A stretch of 64,000 bases of DNA from Pseudomonadota bacterium (GCA_020160755.1 JAIUPN010000001.1:496001-560000); one strand, 5' to 3'. Positions 26,718 through 36,867 are shown, numbered from the stretch's first letter. Numbers and translations are program-made. Notes: generated by a model not told the origin, from the sequence alone.

Positions 26718-27416
26718 TCAGGCGTAGCGCGTCGGGTCGGCGAGCCCCGCGTCGGCAAAGCCCTTGCTGCGCAGGCGGCAGCTATCGCACGAACCGCAGT
26801 GCAGCCCCTCTGGTGTCGGATCGTAGCACGACCAGCTCATCCCCGCGTCCATGCCGAGTCGCGCCGCTTCGGCGGCAATGTCGGCCTTGGTCATGTACTG
26901 GAGCGGCGCGTGGATGCGGAAATCGACACCCTTGTCGCCGTCGCGGGTCGCGAGCGCCGCGAGTTTTTCGAAGCCCTGAATGAATTCGGGGCGGCAGTCG
27001 GGATAGCCCGAATAATCGAGCGCATTGACCCCGATGACGATATCCTGCGCCTGCCGCGCTTCGGCGAGGCCCAGCGTCAGCGACAGGAAGATCAGGTTGC
27101 GCGCCGGAACATAGGTGATCGGAACGTCGCCGCCCCCCTCGACCTCGGGCACGCCGTCCTTCGGCACATCGATATCGGCGGTCAGCGCCGACCCGCCGAA
27201 GCGGCGCAGGTCGAGCGGCAGGACGATATGTTCGGCCGCACCGACATAGCCGGCAATGCGCGCCGCCGATTCCAGTTCGACGCGGTGGCGCTGGTTATAA
27301 TCGACCGTCAGCGCGACGATGTGCGCGCCGGCTTCGCGCGCGAGGCCCGCGCAGACCATCGAGTCGAGCCCGCCCGACAGGAGGACGATCACCGTTTTTC
27401 CGGAAACTTGCTGCAT
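26718..27416 (-). CDS. queC: 7-cyano-7-deazaguanine synthase
   Basis: 232 residues. ATP-pyrophosphatase P-loop VLLSGGLDSMVC, YVPARNLIFLSL, IGVNALDYSGYPDCRPEFI, and the Zn site CHCGSCDSCRLRSKGF-type C-terminus (CYDPTPEGLHCGSCDSC). Makes preQ0 from the QueE product. Start ATG 27416 matches family; GTG/ATG further upstream adds SYLAP. Confidence 0.94.
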   Translation of the reverse strand: MQQVSGKTVIVLLSGGLDSMVCAGLAREAGAHIVALTVDYNQRHRVELESAARIAGYVGAAEHIVLPLDLRRFGGSALTADIDVPKDGVPEVEGGGDVPITYVPARNLIFLSLTLGLAEARQAQDIVIGVNALDYSGYPDCRPEFIQGFEKLAALATRDGDKGVDFRIHAPLQYMTKADIAAEAARLGMDAGMSWSCYDPTPEGLHCGSCDSCRLRSKGFADAGLADPTRYA

Positions 27417-27592
27417 CGGCGCCAGATAGGACCGCACCGCCGGGCGCGCAAGGGCCGCGCCGCATCAAAGAAACGGGCCGCGAGGCGATCGCCGCACGGC
27501 CCAGTTCGGCATGACAGCCGTTAGGGAGAATGGGCACACATCGGTATGCCGCGTCTCCCCTCTAACGCCGGACGGTAAATATATCGTTTGCT

Positions 27593-27997
27593 TCAGCAGC
27601 CGCCGGTACGCCGCGCTTCGATCGCCTGCGAGAAGGGCTTGCCCTCGGCGATGCCCTGCGTGTCGATCTGGACGAGGCGGTTCGTCTCGCTGCGAATGCT
27701 CGTGCGGCCGTGGCCGGCGCCGGGGCAGGTATAGTGGACGGTCACCGCATTCGGCGTGTCTTCGATGACATAGCGCGAACAGCTCGCGCGCGGGTGATAG
27801 ACCTGGATCAGCCGGCGCGCATCGCCGATGCAGATCGTCTGTAGCACACCGTCCTTGCCGCGCTCGCGCAATTGCCAGCTGCCCTTTTCGAGCCGGTCGA
27901 GCATCGCGAGCGACGGCGCCTGCGCCGGAACCGCGCTCGCGCCCGCGAGCGCACAGGCCGCAAGAGACCATCGCAAGAAGGGAGAGAAGATCGCCAT
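27593..27997 (-). CDS. Secreted Cys-containing hypothetical protein (DUF3617-like)
   Basis: 134 residues with signal peptide (about 1-27, ending VPAQA). The mature part has a GSWQLRERG opening and several spaced Cys (ICIGD, SCSRY, YTCPG, GGC at the end), a layout reminiscent of DUF3617 periplasmic proteins. The match is loose. Start ATG 27997 is preferred for its AAAAGGG; an ATG 15 bp upstream is possible. Confidence 0.65.
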   Translation of the reverse strand: MAIFSPFLRWSLAACALAGASAVPAQAPSLAMLDRLEKGSWQLRERGKDGVLQTICIGDARRLIQVYHPRASCSRYVIEDTPNAVTVHYTCPGAGHGRTSIRSETNRLVQIDTQGIAEGKPFSQAIEARRTGGC

Positions 27998-28125
27998 TTT
28001 ACCCTTTTCCACTGGCCGCCCGTGACCGGGCTGAACTGCGACCCCGTTCTCCTTTAGCTAGCAATGGGTCCGCCCGATTTCAACCGCTTGACGTCAGATT
28101 GCACCGCTTCGTCGGCGGCGGACGG

Positions 28126-29040
28126 TCAGGAACCCGCCGAAATTTCGTCGAGCGGGATCGGGAAAATCCGCGAACAAAAGGCGCAGTCGACGACGATATT
28201 GCCCGCGTCGTCGGCCATGTCCGCCCGTTCGGCCACGGGGAACTGCGCCAGAACACCGGCAAAATAACCAGTGCTGCACCGACAGCCGCGCGACACTGCC
28301 GCGCCCGGCTCGACGCGCACTTCGTCCTCGTGGAACAGTCGCCAGGCGAGCGTTTCGAGCGACGTTGCGGGATCGGTAAGCTCCGCGTCCTTCAGCGTCG
28401 CGGCGATCGTGCGCGCATGGTCCCATTCAGGGTTATCGTGCCGGACGTGGAGCCGGTCGCGCCCGACCTCGCCCTCTGGCAAATGCTGGAGCAGCAGGCC
28501 GCCCGCGAGGCATCCCGCCTCGGCATCGTGCCGCGCGGCGATCTTGATCAGGCTTGAAATCTGCTCGGACTGCTCGAAATAATGCTCGGCCGCCTCGCCG
28601 ATAGACGCGCCTTCGAGCGGGACGATGCCCTGATAGCGCTCGCCGCTCGCCGCTTGATCGAAAGTGATCGCGAGGAAGCCTTCGCCGAACAGCGCGAACA
28701 ACGTCGGCTCGGGCCCGACCTCGGCCAGCCGCTCGGCATCGAACTTCAGGTAACCGCGCAGCTCACCGCCGCGATAATCGCACACGAGCAGCTCGATCGG
28801 GCCGCCGCCGGTCTGCGCCTGCAACGTCATCTGGCCATTCTCGTCCTTGAGCGTCGAGCCAAGCAGGACGGTGAGAACGAGCGCCTCGGCGAGCAGCTTT
28901 TCGGCGACCGGCGGGTAATTATGCGCCGCGATAATAGTACGCAGCGTCGGCCCGAGCCGCACGAGGCGCCCACGCACATGGCGCTCGGCGATGGTGAACA
29001 GCAGGGGCTGGTCGAACCAGGTTTCGATAGTTTCGCTCAT
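28126..29040 (-). CDS. hslO: Hsp33 redox-regulated chaperonin
   Basis: 304 residues. The N-terminal holdase domain has VLLGSTLKDENGQMTLQAQ and YFEQSEQI. The C-terminal zinc switch has CRC (GCRCST) and DCAFCSR, the CxC...CxxC pattern whose oxidation activates the chaperone. Third gene of argD-argF-hslO; 7 bp after argF. Confidence 0.94.
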   Translation of the reverse strand: MSETIETWFDQPLLFTIAERHVRGRLVRLGPTLRTIIAAHNYPPVAEKLLAEALVLTVLLGSTLKDENGQMTLQAQTGGGPIELLVCDYRGGELRGYLKFDAERLAEVGPEPTLFALFGEGFLAITFDQAASGERYQGIVPLEGASIGEAAEHYFEQSEQISSLIKIAARHDAEAGCLAGGLLLQHLPEGEVGRDRLHVRHDNPEWDHARTIAATLKDAELTDPATSLETLAWRLFHEDEVRVEPGAAVSRGCRCSTGYFAGVLAQFPVAERADMADDAGNIVVDCAFCSRIFPIPLDEISAGS

Positions 29041-29047
29041 GCTGCAC

Positions 29048-29971
29048 TCACAATTTTCCGAGTGCCCACAGCAGGATCGACTTCTGCGCGTGCACACGGT
29101 TTTCGGCTTCGTCCCAGACGCGCGACTGCGGCCCGTCGATCACCGCGTCGACGACTTCATCGCCGCGATGCGCGGGCAGGCAGTGGAGGAAGATCGCATC
29201 GGCCTTGGCCCCCGCCATCAGCCGCTCGTCGACCTGATAGGGCGCCATCGCCGCAATCTTGTTGTGCGCGTGGTCCTGCCCCATCGAGACCCAAGTGTCG
29301 GTGACGACCAGGTCGGCGCCCGCTACGGCCTCGCGCGCGTCGCGCACGACGTCGATACGCGAGCCCTTCGCGCGCGCGGCGTCGACGAAGGCCGGTTCGG
29401 GGTCATAGCCCTGCGGAACGCCGGCACGGACATGAAAACCGAACAGCCCCGCCGCTTCGATCAACGACGAAAGGACATTATTGCCGTCGCCGAGCCAGGC
29501 GAGTTCGAGCCCCGGCAACGCCTTCCCGCTTTCGACGATCGTCAGCAGGTCGGCGACGATCTGGCACGGATGCGACAGATCGGTCAGCCCGTTGATCACC
29601 GGGACGCTCGCAAATTCGGCGAGTTCCTCGACCTTTGCATGGTCGTCGGTGCGGATCATGATCGCGTCGGCATAGCGCGACAGCACGCGCGAGGTATCGG
29701 CGATCGTCTCGCCGCGCCCGAGCTGCGTCACGCCCGCGTCCATGATCATCGGCGTGCCGCCGAGCTGGCGGATCGCGATGTCGAACGAAGCGCGGGTGCG
29801 CGTCGAATTCTTCTCGAACACCATGGCCAGCACATGGCCCGCAAGCGGGGCGTCGGCATCGACCCTGCCCTTCGGCCAGCCGGCGCGCGCTGCCTTGCGA
29901 TCGATCGCATCGGCGAGCATCGCGGCGACCGCATCCCCGCCCGCGTCGGACAGGTTCAGGAAGTGCCGCAT
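29048..29971 (-). CDS. argF: Ornithine carbamoyltransferase
   Basis: 307 residues. Carbamoyl-phosphate site [13 protein letters not shown], ornithine-side motifs [10 protein letters not shown] and [11 protein letters not shown]. Makes citrulline in arginine synthesis. Starts with ATG overlapping the argD stop (TGATG); a TTG one codon upstream is an alternative. Confidence 0.95.
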   Translation of the reverse strand: MRHFLNLSDAGGDAVAAMLADAIDRKAARAGWPKGRVDADAPLAGHVLAMVFEKNSTRTRASFDIAIRQLGGTPMIMDAGVTQLGRGETIADTSRVLSRYADAIMIRTDDHAKVEELAEFASVPVINGLTDLSHPCQIVADLLTIVESGKALPGLELAWLGDGNNVLSSLIEAAGLFGFHVRAGVPQGYDPEPAFVDAARAKGSRIDVVRDAREAVAGADLVVTDTWVSMGQDHAHNKIAAMAPYQVDERLMAGAKADAIFLHCLPAHRGDEVVDAVIDGPQSRVWDEAENRVHAQKSILLWALGKL

Positions 29972-31158
29972 CAAACTTCAGGCGGCGTATAGCTCGCCGC
30001 GCCCGCTGACAGCTTCTCGATGAACTCGGCGATGTGGCTGTCGTCAATGTTGAGCGGCGGCAGCACGCGAACCACATTTTCGCCCGCCGCGACGGTCAGC
30101 AGTCCGTGATTGTCACGCAGATGTGCGACGAATGCGCGGCTGTCCGAATTGAGCTTGAGCCCGAGCATGAGGCCGACGCCGCGCACGCTGTCGAACAGCT
30201 CGTCATGATTGGGGATCAGCTGTTCGAGCGCGCCGCGCAGCCGCTCGCCAGTCGCCTTCACCTGATCGAGAAAACCCTCTTCGAGCACGACGTCGAGCAC
30301 CGCCTGCCCCGCGGCACAGGCGAGCGGGTTGCCGCCATAGGTCGAGCCATGGGTTCCGATCACCATGCCGCGTGCGGCCTTTTCGGTCGCGAGGCACGCG
30401 CCCATCGGGAAACCGCCCCCGATACCCTTCGCGCTCGCCATGATGTCGGGCGTCACGCCATAATGCTCATAGGCATAAAGATGCCCGGTGCGCGCAACGC
30501 CGCACTGGACTTCGTCGAACACCAGCATCAGGTCGCGCTTGTCGCAAATGTCGCGCAGCGCCTGCAGGAAGGGCTGCGACGCGGGACGGATACCGCCCTC
30601 GCCCTGAATCGGTTCGACGAGGAAGCCTGCCGTATTGTCGTCGACGAGGTCGAGCGCGGCGTTGATGTCGTCGAACGGCGCATAGGCGAAACCGGGCAGC
30701 AGCGGGTCGAAGCCCTTGCGCAGCTTTTCCTGATTGGTCGCCGAGATCGTGCCGAGCGTGCGGCCGTGGAAGGCGTTGTTGAAGGTGATCAGCGTGTGTT
30801 TTTCGGGATTGCCCGCGCTCGAATGATAGGCGCGCGCGGTCTTGATCGCGCATTCGACCGCCTCGGCGCCCGAATTGGTCAGGAAGACCGTGTCGGCGAA
30901 CGTGTTCTCGACGAGCCGCGCGGCATAGGCCTCGCCCTGCGGGCTGCCGTAGAGGTTCGACACATGCATCAGCGTCGCGGCCTGTTCCTGGATCGCCTTC
31001 GTCAGGTGCGGATGGCCGTGGCCGAGCAGGTTCACCGCGATGCCGCTCGCGAAGTCCAGATAACGCTCGCCTCGCTCGCCGATCAGATACGCGCCTTCGC
31101 CGCGAACCGGACGCACACCACAGCGGGGGTATACGGGCATCAGCGGCGTGATCGTCAT
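29971..31158 (-). CDS. argD: Acetylornithine aminotransferase
   Basis: 395-residue class-III PLP aminotransferase. [15 protein letters not shown], the PLP-contact [13 protein letters not shown] and the Schiff-base Lys in [15 protein letters not shown] are seen. Start ATG 31158 (MTITPLM) with AAAGGTG upstream; a GTG three codons earlier is possible. First gene of argD-argF-hslO, preceded by a promoter and a terminator-like hairpin in its leader. Confidence 0.93.
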   Translation of the reverse strand: MTITPLMPVYPRCGVRPVRGEGAYLIGERGERYLDFASGIAVNLLGHGHPHLTKAIQEQAATLMHVSNLYGSPQGEAYAARLVENTFADTVFLTNSGAEAVECAIKTARAYHSSAGNPEKHTLITFNNAFHGRTLGTISATNQEKLRKGFDPLLPGFAYAPFDDINAALDLVDDNTAGFLVEPIQGEGGIRPASQPFLQALRDICDKRDLMLVFDEVQCGVARTGHLYAYEHYGVTPDIMASAKGIGGGFPMGACLATEKAARGMVIGTHGSTYGGNPLACAAGQAVLDVVLEEGFLDQVKATGERLRGALEQLIPNHDELFDSVRGVGLMLGLKLNSDSRAFVAHLRDNHGLLTVAAGENVVRVLPPLNIDDSHIAEFIEKLSAGAASYTPPEV

Positions 31159-31182
31159 GGCAGGCACCTTTCAGTCAAAAGT

Positions 31183-31255
31183 AAAAAGGCGACCCTCCTT
31201 GCGGGCCGCCCTTGGTCGGGCCGCTCCTATACCGCCGCAGTCCGAGGCGCGTCAA
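31183..31255 (-). promoter_or_regulatory. argD promoter and attenuator-like leader
   Basis: On the minus strand TTGACG (31250-31255), an 18-bp spacer and TATAGG (31226-31231) make a sigma70-type promoter after the stop of the upstream gene. About 15 bp downstream, GGCGGCCC/GGGTCGCC (31203-31210 with 31188-31195) forms an 8-bp stem with one wobble followed by TTTTT, 25 bp before the argD ATG. GCGGCCCG occurs twice in the leader, so either copy could pair with the 3' arm. This is a plausible attenuator; alternatively it is the terminator of the upstream gene. Confidence 0.55.
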
Positions 31256-31274
31256 CACGGCGCCGCAAGCGCGG

Positions 31275-32261
31275 CTAGAGCATTTTCGCCGCTTCCATCG
31301 TCAGCGCGAGCGAATGTTTACGCGCGGCGTGGTCGTACATCGACGATGCGATGATCACCTCGTCGACGCCGGTGCGCGCGACGAAGGCCTTCAGCCCCGC
31401 GGCGATATCGTCGGCGGTGCCGACCACCGAGCATTGCAGCACATGATCGAGGATCGCGCGGGCGTTCGGCGGCAGGCTGTCCTTGTAACCCGCAAGCGGC
31501 GGCTGCATCTTGCCCGGATTGCCCGTGCGCAGCGCCACAAACGCCTGCTGCTGCGAAGAAGCGAGAAGCTCGGCCTCCTCGCGCGTATCGGCGGCGAAGG
31601 CATTGAACGCCGCAGCGGCATAAGGCTCGGCGAGCTGCGCCGACGGCCTGAACTGGCGACGATAGATGTCGAGCGCCTCGTCGAGCGCATCGGGCGCGAA
31701 ATGGCTGGCGAACGCATAGGGCAGCCCCAGCATCGCGGCGAGCTGCGCGCCAAAGGTGCTCGAACCGAGAATCCACAGCGGGATATGCGTGCCCGCACCC
31801 GGGACCGCGGTGATGCCGAGTTGTTCATCGCCGGCGAGGAAAGCCTGCAATTCCAGCACATCCTGCGGGAACTGGCGCTCGTCGCTGGTGAGCGTGCGGC
31901 GCAAGGCGCGCGCAACGCGCTGATCCGACCCCGGCGCGCGCCCCAGACCGAGGTCGATCCGGCCGGGGAACAACGCTTCGAGCGTGCCGAACTGCTCGGC
32001 GATCACCATCGGCGCATGGTTGGGCAGCATGATACCCGCCGATCCGATGCGAATGCCTTGGGTCGCGTGTCCGATATGCGCGAGAACGACCGCGGTTGCG
32101 GCGCTCGCAATCCCCGTCATGCCGTGATGCTCGGCAACCCAGTAACGGGCATAGCCGAGTGCTTCGGCGTGACGGGCCAGATCGGCTGCGTTGGCGAGCG
32201 ACTGCGCGATCGTGCCGGTATCGGTGACGGGCACGAGGTCGAGGAAAGAGAGTTTCGTCAT
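31275..32261 (-). CDS. LLM-class flavin-dependent oxidoreductase
   Basis: 328 residues, bacterial luciferase-like (MsnO8-type) fold. [42 protein letters not shown] and [16 protein letters not shown] are hallmark segments. FMNH2-dependent monooxygenase of unknown substrate. Confidence 0.88.
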   Translation of the reverse strand: MTKLSFLDLVPVTDTGTIAQSLANAADLARHAEALGYARYWVAEHHGMTGIASAATAVVLAHIGHATQGIRIGSAGIMLPNHAPMVIAEQFGTLEALFPGRIDLGLGRAPGSDQRVARALRRTLTSDERQFPQDVLELQAFLAGDEQLGITAVPGAGTHIPLWILGSSTFGAQLAAMLGLPYAFASHFAPDALDEALDIYRRQFRPSAQLAEPYAAAAFNAFAADTREEAELLASSQQQAFVALRTGNPGKMQPPLAGYKDSLPPNARAILDHVLQCSVVGTADDIAAGLKAFVARTGVDEVIIASSMYDHAARKHSLALTMEAAKML

Positions 32262-32328
32262 GAAACCGATATGCGGTCGGCGGACCCACGGTTCAAGCGC
32301 ACGGCTTCGCCGGACCGGCGAAGAAAAA

Positions 32329-32781
32329 CTATGCCCGTTCGTCCTTCGGCGAATCCATCAACACATAGGTTGTGATCGAATGCACTTGCGGCAACACGCC
32401 CAGCACCTCGGTATGAAAATGCTTGTAGGCGGCGAGATCTTCGGTCTCGACGCGCAGCAGATATTCGATCGTCCCGGTGATATTGTGGCATTCGCGCACT
32501 TCGGGGGCATCCGCCATCGCCGCCTCGAAATCGACCTGCGACTTTTTGGTGTGCGACGACAGACCGACCGTCACATAGGCGAGAAAGGTCAATCCAAGCT
32601 TCGCGGGATCGATCACCGCACGATAGCCTTTGATCACTCCGCTGCGTTCGAGTTCCTGCACGCGCCGCAGACAGGCCGATGGCGAGAGACCGACACGCTC
32701 GGCCAGTTCGAGGTTCGAGATTCGCCCGTCCCTCGAAAGTTCGTGCAATATTTTGCGGCCAATGGCGTCGATCTTGGTCAT
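32329..32781 (-). CDS. Lrp/AsnC family transcriptional regulator
   Basis: 150 residues. N-terminal HTH ([41 protein letters not shown]) and C-terminal RAM ligand domain (about 65-150). Divergent from a LysE exporter gene 74 bp away, the classic pairing of an amino-acid-sensing activator with its exporter. An in-frame start three codons upstream is possible. Confidence 0.92.
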   Translation of the reverse strand: MTKIDAIGRKILHELSRDGRISNLELAERVGLSPSACLRRVQELERSGVIKGYRAVIDPAKLGLTFLAYVTVGLSSHTKKSQVDFEAAMADAPEVRECHNITGTIEYLLRVETEDLAAYKHFHTEVLGVLPQVHSITTYVLMDSPKDERA

Positions 32782-32854
32782 GGATTGCATAATCTATGCG
32801 AAAGCAGGTCATCTTTGCAATCCGCCGCGCAGCGAAACGCATTATATTGCGCGC

Positions 32855-33445
32855 ATGAACCAGACCACCCTGCTCGCGCTCTCCGCCTTCGCGCTCGTCT
32901 CGTCGATCACGCCGGGGCCGAACAATATGATGCTGATGGCGTCGGGGGCCAATTTCGGGCTGCGCCGCACCGTACCGCACGCGCTGGGGGTCGGCATCGG
33001 CTTCACGCTGATGATCATCCTCGTCGGCGTCGGGCTGATGGGCCTGTTCGACCTTTTCCCGGTCCTGAACACGGTGCTCAAGGTGGTGAGCGTCGTCTAT
33101 CTGCTCTGGCTCGCGTGGAAGATCGCCAACGCCGCCGCACCTGACACCGAGGCCGGGGCGCGCGGCAAGCCGATGACCTTCTTTCAGGCGGTACTGTTCC
33201 AGTGGGTCAATCCCAAGGCCTGGTCGATGGCGCTGACTGCGATCGCGCTTTACGCCCCAGACCGCAATCTCGGCGCGGTGCTGCTCGTCGCCGTGGTGTT
33301 CGGCATCATCAACCTGCCCTCGACGAGCCTGTGGGCGGTCATGGGGCAGGTGCTGCGCGGCTGGCTGTCGAGCCCGGCGCGGCTCAAGGCGTTCAACTGG
33401 ACGATGGCGGCGTTGCTGGTCGGATCACTCGCACTTCTCATCTGA
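32855..33445 (+). CDS. LysE/RhtB family amino-acid exporter
   Basis: 196 residues, six helices. SITPGPNNMMLMASGANFGLRR is the LysE family signature, with FQAVLFQWVNPKAWSMAL in the second half. Probably exports an amino acid under control of the divergent Lrp-like protein. Upstream in-frame codons lie within that regulator gene and were discarded. Confidence 0.9.
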   Translation: MNQTTLLALSAFALVSSITPGPNNMMLMASGANFGLRRTVPHALGVGIGFTLMIILVGVGLMGLFDLFPVLNTVLKVVSVVYLLWLAWKIANAAAPDTEAGARGKPMTFFQAVLFQWVNPKAWSMALTAIALYAPDRNLGAVLLVAVVFGIINLPSTSLWAVMGQVLRGWLSSPARLKAFNWTMAALLVGSLALLI

Positions 33446-33455
33446 TCCGATTGCA

Positions 33456-33474
33456 AGGTTGCGGTTCGCAACCT
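33456..33474. terminator. Stem-loop after LysE gene
   Basis: AGGTTGCG-GTT-CGCAACCT is a perfect 8-bp hairpin 10 bp past the LysE stop, without a U-run. Weak terminator or mRNA 3'-end structure. Confidence 0.45.
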
Positions 33475-33513
33475 ATGCACGGCTCTCCCCTCTTCTGACC
33501 GGAGAACAGAGCC

Positions 33514-34530
33514 ATGCAAAGCCGCCGCCTCGGCAAAAGCGCCATCCATGTGTCCGACATCTGCATGGGGACGATGACCTTCGGCAGCCAGGCCGACGAG
33601 GCGACGGCGTTCCGCGTCCTCGACCGTTGTTTCGACGCAGGGATCAATTTCTACGACACGGCCGAAGGCTATCCGGTCCCGCCCGATACCAAATGGGTAG
33701 GTCGCACCGAGGAGATCGTAGGGCGCTGGATGAAGACCAAGCCGCGCGACGCGATCATCCTCGCGACCAAAGTGTCGGGACCGAGCCACGTCTGGTTCAA
33801 ATCGCCGTGCCGGAATGGCATGACCGCGCTCGACCGCAGGAACATCTTTCAGGCCGTCGACGACAGCCTGACGCGGCTCCAGACCGACTATATCGACCTC
33901 TATCAGACGCACTGGCCCGATCATGATGCGCCCTATGACGAGATGATGGACGCGCTCGATGAACTCGTCCGCACCGGCAAGGTACGCATCCTCGGCTGCT
34001 CGAACGAGACGAGTTGGGGGCTGATGAAGTCGATCGCGGCGTCGGAGCGGCTCGGCGGCGCGCGCTACCACACGATCCAGAATAATTTCAGCCTCAACAA
34101 CCGCCGCTTCGAGGACGAACTCGCGCAGGTATGCCGGCAAGAGGGCGTGAGCCTGATCCCCTATTCGCCGCTCGCCGGCGGGGTGCTCACGGGCAAATAT
34201 CAGGGCGGCGCGACTCCCGAAGGCGCGCGCTTCTCACGCTACCTCAAGATGGAGGGCCGGCAGGCCGCGATGGGGCGTCGCTTCGTCAACGACAAGAGCC
34301 TCGCCGCGACCGAGCGCTACCTCGCGATCGCTGCCGATGCGGGCCTGCATCCGGTGACGATGGCGACGGCCTGGTCGAAGCAGCACGACTTTGTCGCCTC
34401 GACGATTGTCGGGGTCAGCGCTTATGATCAAGTCGACCCGATCCTCGACGCGATGGAGTTGGTGCTGAGCGACGATCTGATGAAGGCGCTGCACAAGGTC
34501 AGCAAGGACATCCTCTACCCGATGGGCTGA
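33514..34530 (+). CDS. Aldo/keto reductase
   Basis: 338 residues. FYDTAEGYP (Asp, Tyr catalytic), ILATKVSG (Lys), DYIDLYQTHWPD (His) and the C-terminal NADPH-binding segment are present, as in the Tas/YajO-like group. Reduces carbonyls with NADPH; substrate unknown. Its 3' end overlaps the convergent gene by 16 bp. Confidence 0.9.
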   Translation: MQSRRLGKSAIHVSDICMGTMTFGSQADEATAFRVLDRCFDAGINFYDTAEGYPVPPDTKWVGRTEEIVGRWMKTKPRDAIILATKVSGPSHVWFKSPCRNGMTALDRRNIFQAVDDSLTRLQTDYIDLYQTHWPDHDAPYDEMMDALDELVRTGKVRILGCSNETSWGLMKSIAASERLGGARYHTIQNNFSLNNRRFEDELAQVCRQEGVSLIPYSPLAGGVLTGKYQGGATPEGARFSRYLKMEGRQAAMGRRFVNDKSLAATERYLAIAADAGLHPVTMATAWSKQHDFVASTIVGVSAYDQVDPILDAMELVLSDDLMKALHKVSKDILYPMG

Positions 34531-35084
34531 GTGGACGGCCACTCGAAGGTCAACGCGTCGCCGACGGGCAGCGCGCGCCATGCCTTCGACAGCCGCTCGA
34601 AATCCGCAAACACCTGTGGCCGCGCTGCGTCGACCCGCGCGCGTTCGTCGGCGCTGAGCGAGGCCCGCGTCCGTTCGGCTTCGCCGAGCGCCGCGCGCTG
34701 CCCTGCGCTGTCGGGGCGTGACTGGCTCCGCCACGCGATATCGAACAGGAAGGCTGCGAGTTCGGACAATTCGCCTTCGCGGCCCTGATTCTTGATAAGC
34801 TTCGCGCCCTTCGCGACCTGCTTGCGCGCCGCGCGCTGGTGTTCCTTTGCCGACAGCGCTCCGCCCGCCTCGACATGGAAGGAACCCGCGTCGCCGCCCG
34901 CCGCGATCTGGCCGAACACCCCGGTCTTCAGCCCGAGCGCCGCCTCGACGACGAAATGCACCATGTCGTGCGGCAGGTCGGGATCGAAGCCCGGCGCGGG
35001 GTCCATCACCAGCACCGGCAGCCCGGCACGCTCGATCCGCATCGAATACCGGCGCTCGCCCGACCGGATGAAATGGACTTTCAT
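34515..35084 (-). CDS. Conserved hypothetical protein
   Basis: 189 residues, no recognised family. The N-terminal ~60 residues look globular (DLPHDMVHFVVEAALGLKTGVFGQIAAGGDAG), the rest is helical and charged with RADE-rich sequence. No signal or membrane segment. Overlaps the aldo/keto reductase tail. Confidence 0.65.
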   Translation of the reverse strand: MKVHFIRSGERRYSMRIERAGLPVLVMDPAPGFDPDLPHDMVHFVVEAALGLKTGVFGQIAAGGDAGSFHVEAGGALSAKEHQRAARKQVAKGAKLIKNQGREGELSELAAFLFDIAWRSQSRPDSAGQRAALGEAERTRASLSADERARVDAARPQVFADFERLSKAWRALPVGDALTFEWPSTQPIG

Positions 35085-35131
35085 GGGGCCGGTCTATAGG
35101 TTCGCGGCAACCTCTTCAAAAAGGAATTGCG

Positions 35132-35599
35132 ATGCTCCCTGCCCGCCGCGCGTTTTTCGCCCTCGCCGCCTTTTCTGCCATCATCGGCACCGCGCACGCA
35201 GCGAACCCGGTGATGTTCCGCGACGCGGGGTGCGGCTGCTGCCTTAAATGGCTCGAGCAGGTGAAGGCGTCGTTCGGACAGAAGGCCGTCGTCGTCAATT
35301 CGCCCGACATGAATGCGGTCAAGGACAAGCAGGGCGTGCCGGAGGCGCTGCGCAGCTGCCACACGGTGCTCGTCGGCGGCTATGTGATCGAAGGCCATGT
35401 CCCCGCCAAGGAGATTGCCCGGCTGCTCCGCGAAAAGCCCAAGGGTGTGAAGGGGCTCGCGGTCGGCGGTATGCCGATGGGATCGCCCGGTATGGAGCAT
35501 GGCGACCACCGCGAGGCGTATAAGGTCATGACCTTCGGCCCCGCCGGCCAGCGCGTCTACGCCAGCTACGCCGCGAGCGGCGGCGCGCACGCGCACTGA
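35132..35599 (+). CDS. DUF411 metal-binding protein
   Basis: 155 residues with a twin-Arg-like signal (PARRAFFALAAFS, cleavage near AHA). The mature start has DAGCGCCLKWLEQ, a thiol-rich site, then RSCHTVLVGGYVIEGHVPAKEI and GLAVGGMPMGSPGME, typical of DUF411 (CopG-like) proteins linked to copper handling. The His/Asp tail (HAH) may add metal ligands. No copper genes are adjacent. Confidence 0.87.
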   Translation: MLPARRAFFALAAFSAIIGTAHAANPVMFRDAGCGCCLKWLEQVKASFGQKAVVVNSPDMNAVKDKQGVPEALRSCHTVLVGGYVIEGHVPAKEIARLLREKPKGVKGLAVGGMPMGSPGMEHGDHREAYKVMTFGPAGQRVYASYAASGGAHAH

Positions 35600-35609
35600 C
35601 CCGGCGAAG

Positions 35610-35801
35610 CTAGTCGCCGCCTCCACCGTCGGAGCCACCCCCGCAATCGCCTCCATCGGTATCGCCGCCGCCCGACAGGTCGCAATCGGCCCCGTCGTCG
35701 CGGCGTGAACGCCTCGTTCGCCCGCGATAGCGGACATGAAGGCTGACGATGCCCAGGATGAACACCCCAACGCCGGCGAGGGTGATCAGATTGCTGTCCA
35801 T
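35610..35801 (-). CDS. Small single-pass membrane protein with Gly/Asp tail
   Basis: 63 residues. One membrane helix (about 5-24), a basic stretch RYRGRTRRSRRDD, then a Gly/Asp/Ser-rich tail with two Cys. GGGGGA lies 6 bp before ATG 35801. No family recognised; a real gene is supported by the RBS, N-in hydrophobic topology and position behind the dienelactone hydrolase. Confidence 0.55.
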   Translation of the reverse strand: MDSNLITLAGVGVFILGIVSLHVRYRGRTRRSRRDDGADCDLSGGGDTDGGDCGGGSDGGGGD

Positions 35802-35826
35802 AGTCTGATCCCCCCTTCGTCCGGCG

Positions 35827-36699
35827 TCAGGCGAGTTCGGCCTTGAACAGCGCAAGCGTCCGCGCCCACGCCCTTTCGGCCGCGGCCTCGTTATAGGCGC
35901 GGCCATCGGGCGGGCACCAGCCGTGCATCGCGCCTTCGTAAACCTCGACCTCGTGCCACTGCTTGCGCGGTTCGAGGATCGCTTTCAGCAAGACCTTCTC
36001 GTTCGGCGTTTCCTTGTCGTCATTGTCGGCGATCGCGAACAGATAGCCCGCATTGGTTTTCGGAATGAGCAGGTGCGGGCTGTCGGGTTTGTCGGTGCCG
36101 ACGCCGCCGCCGTGAAAGCTCGCCGCCGCGCCGACGCGGCCGGGTTTCAGCGCCGCGGTGTAGATCGTCATCGCGCCGCCCATGCAATATCCCGTCGTGC
36201 CGATCTTGCGCTTGCGATCGACCTCCTTTTGCGCGTCGAGGAAGGCGAGATGCGCCTTGGCGTCGGTCTCGACGATCGGGCGCGTGAGCAGCTTGAGGTA
36301 ACCGAATAATTTCTCGCGCACCGCGGGATTGCTCCAGTCGTTCGCGGCATCGACCACCGGCGACTTCTGCCAGCGGTAGAAGGGGTTCACCGTGAGCACC
36401 GCATAGCCCTCTCCCGCCAGCCGGTCGGCCATCTGGCGAAAGGCGGGCCGCAGTCCGCGGATATCGGGCCACACGAGCACGGCGGGATGCTTCCCCGTCG
36501 CGGGCGCGACGAAATAGGCGTCGCAAATGCCGTCGGCGGTCCTGATCGTGACGTCGCGGCCCTTCACGGGCTTACCCGCCAGCGCGCGCGCCGGAAGCGC
36601 GGCCATCAGCGCGCCGGTCCCGGCAAGCACCGCAAAACTGCGCCGCGCGACGGGCATTCCGGTGCGGTCAAGATCGGCCTCGGTGTTGTCGGTGCACAT
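35827..36699 (-). CDS. Dienelactone hydrolase family protein, exported
   Basis: 290 residues. An N-terminal VARRSFAVLAGTGALMAAL twin-arginine-like signal is followed by the DLH fold: HPAVLVWPDIRGL, nucleophile Cys in TTGYCMGGAMT, Asp in FAIADNDD and His in YEGAMHGWCPP. Acts on cyclic esters or similar; substrate unknown, probably periplasmic. Confidence 0.87.
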   Translation of the reverse strand: MCTDNTEADLDRTGMPVARRSFAVLAGTGALMAALPARALAGKPVKGRDVTIRTADGICDAYFVAPATGKHPAVLVWPDIRGLRPAFRQMADRLAGEGYAVLTVNPFYRWQKSPVVDAANDWSNPAVREKLFGYLKLLTRPIVETDAKAHLAFLDAQKEVDRKRKIGTTGYCMGGAMTIYTAALKPGRVGAAASFHGGGVGTDKPDSPHLLIPKTNAGYLFAIADNDDKETPNEKVLLKAILEPRKQWHEVEVYEGAMHGWCPPDGRAYNEAAAERAWARTLALFKAELA

Positions 36700-36867
36700 C
36701 GTTTCTCTCCTTGGGGGCGGCTCCGGAAAGTCGCGGAAAACTGCGCAACTTCACGCGCAATTACATGTTTCGTCCCGTGATCGGGATCGAACGGAGCGCG
36801 AAGCTAATCCAGCATGAGATGATAGGACAGCGGTTTTTCGCGCGGGTCCAACCACCGCGTCGTCGGG

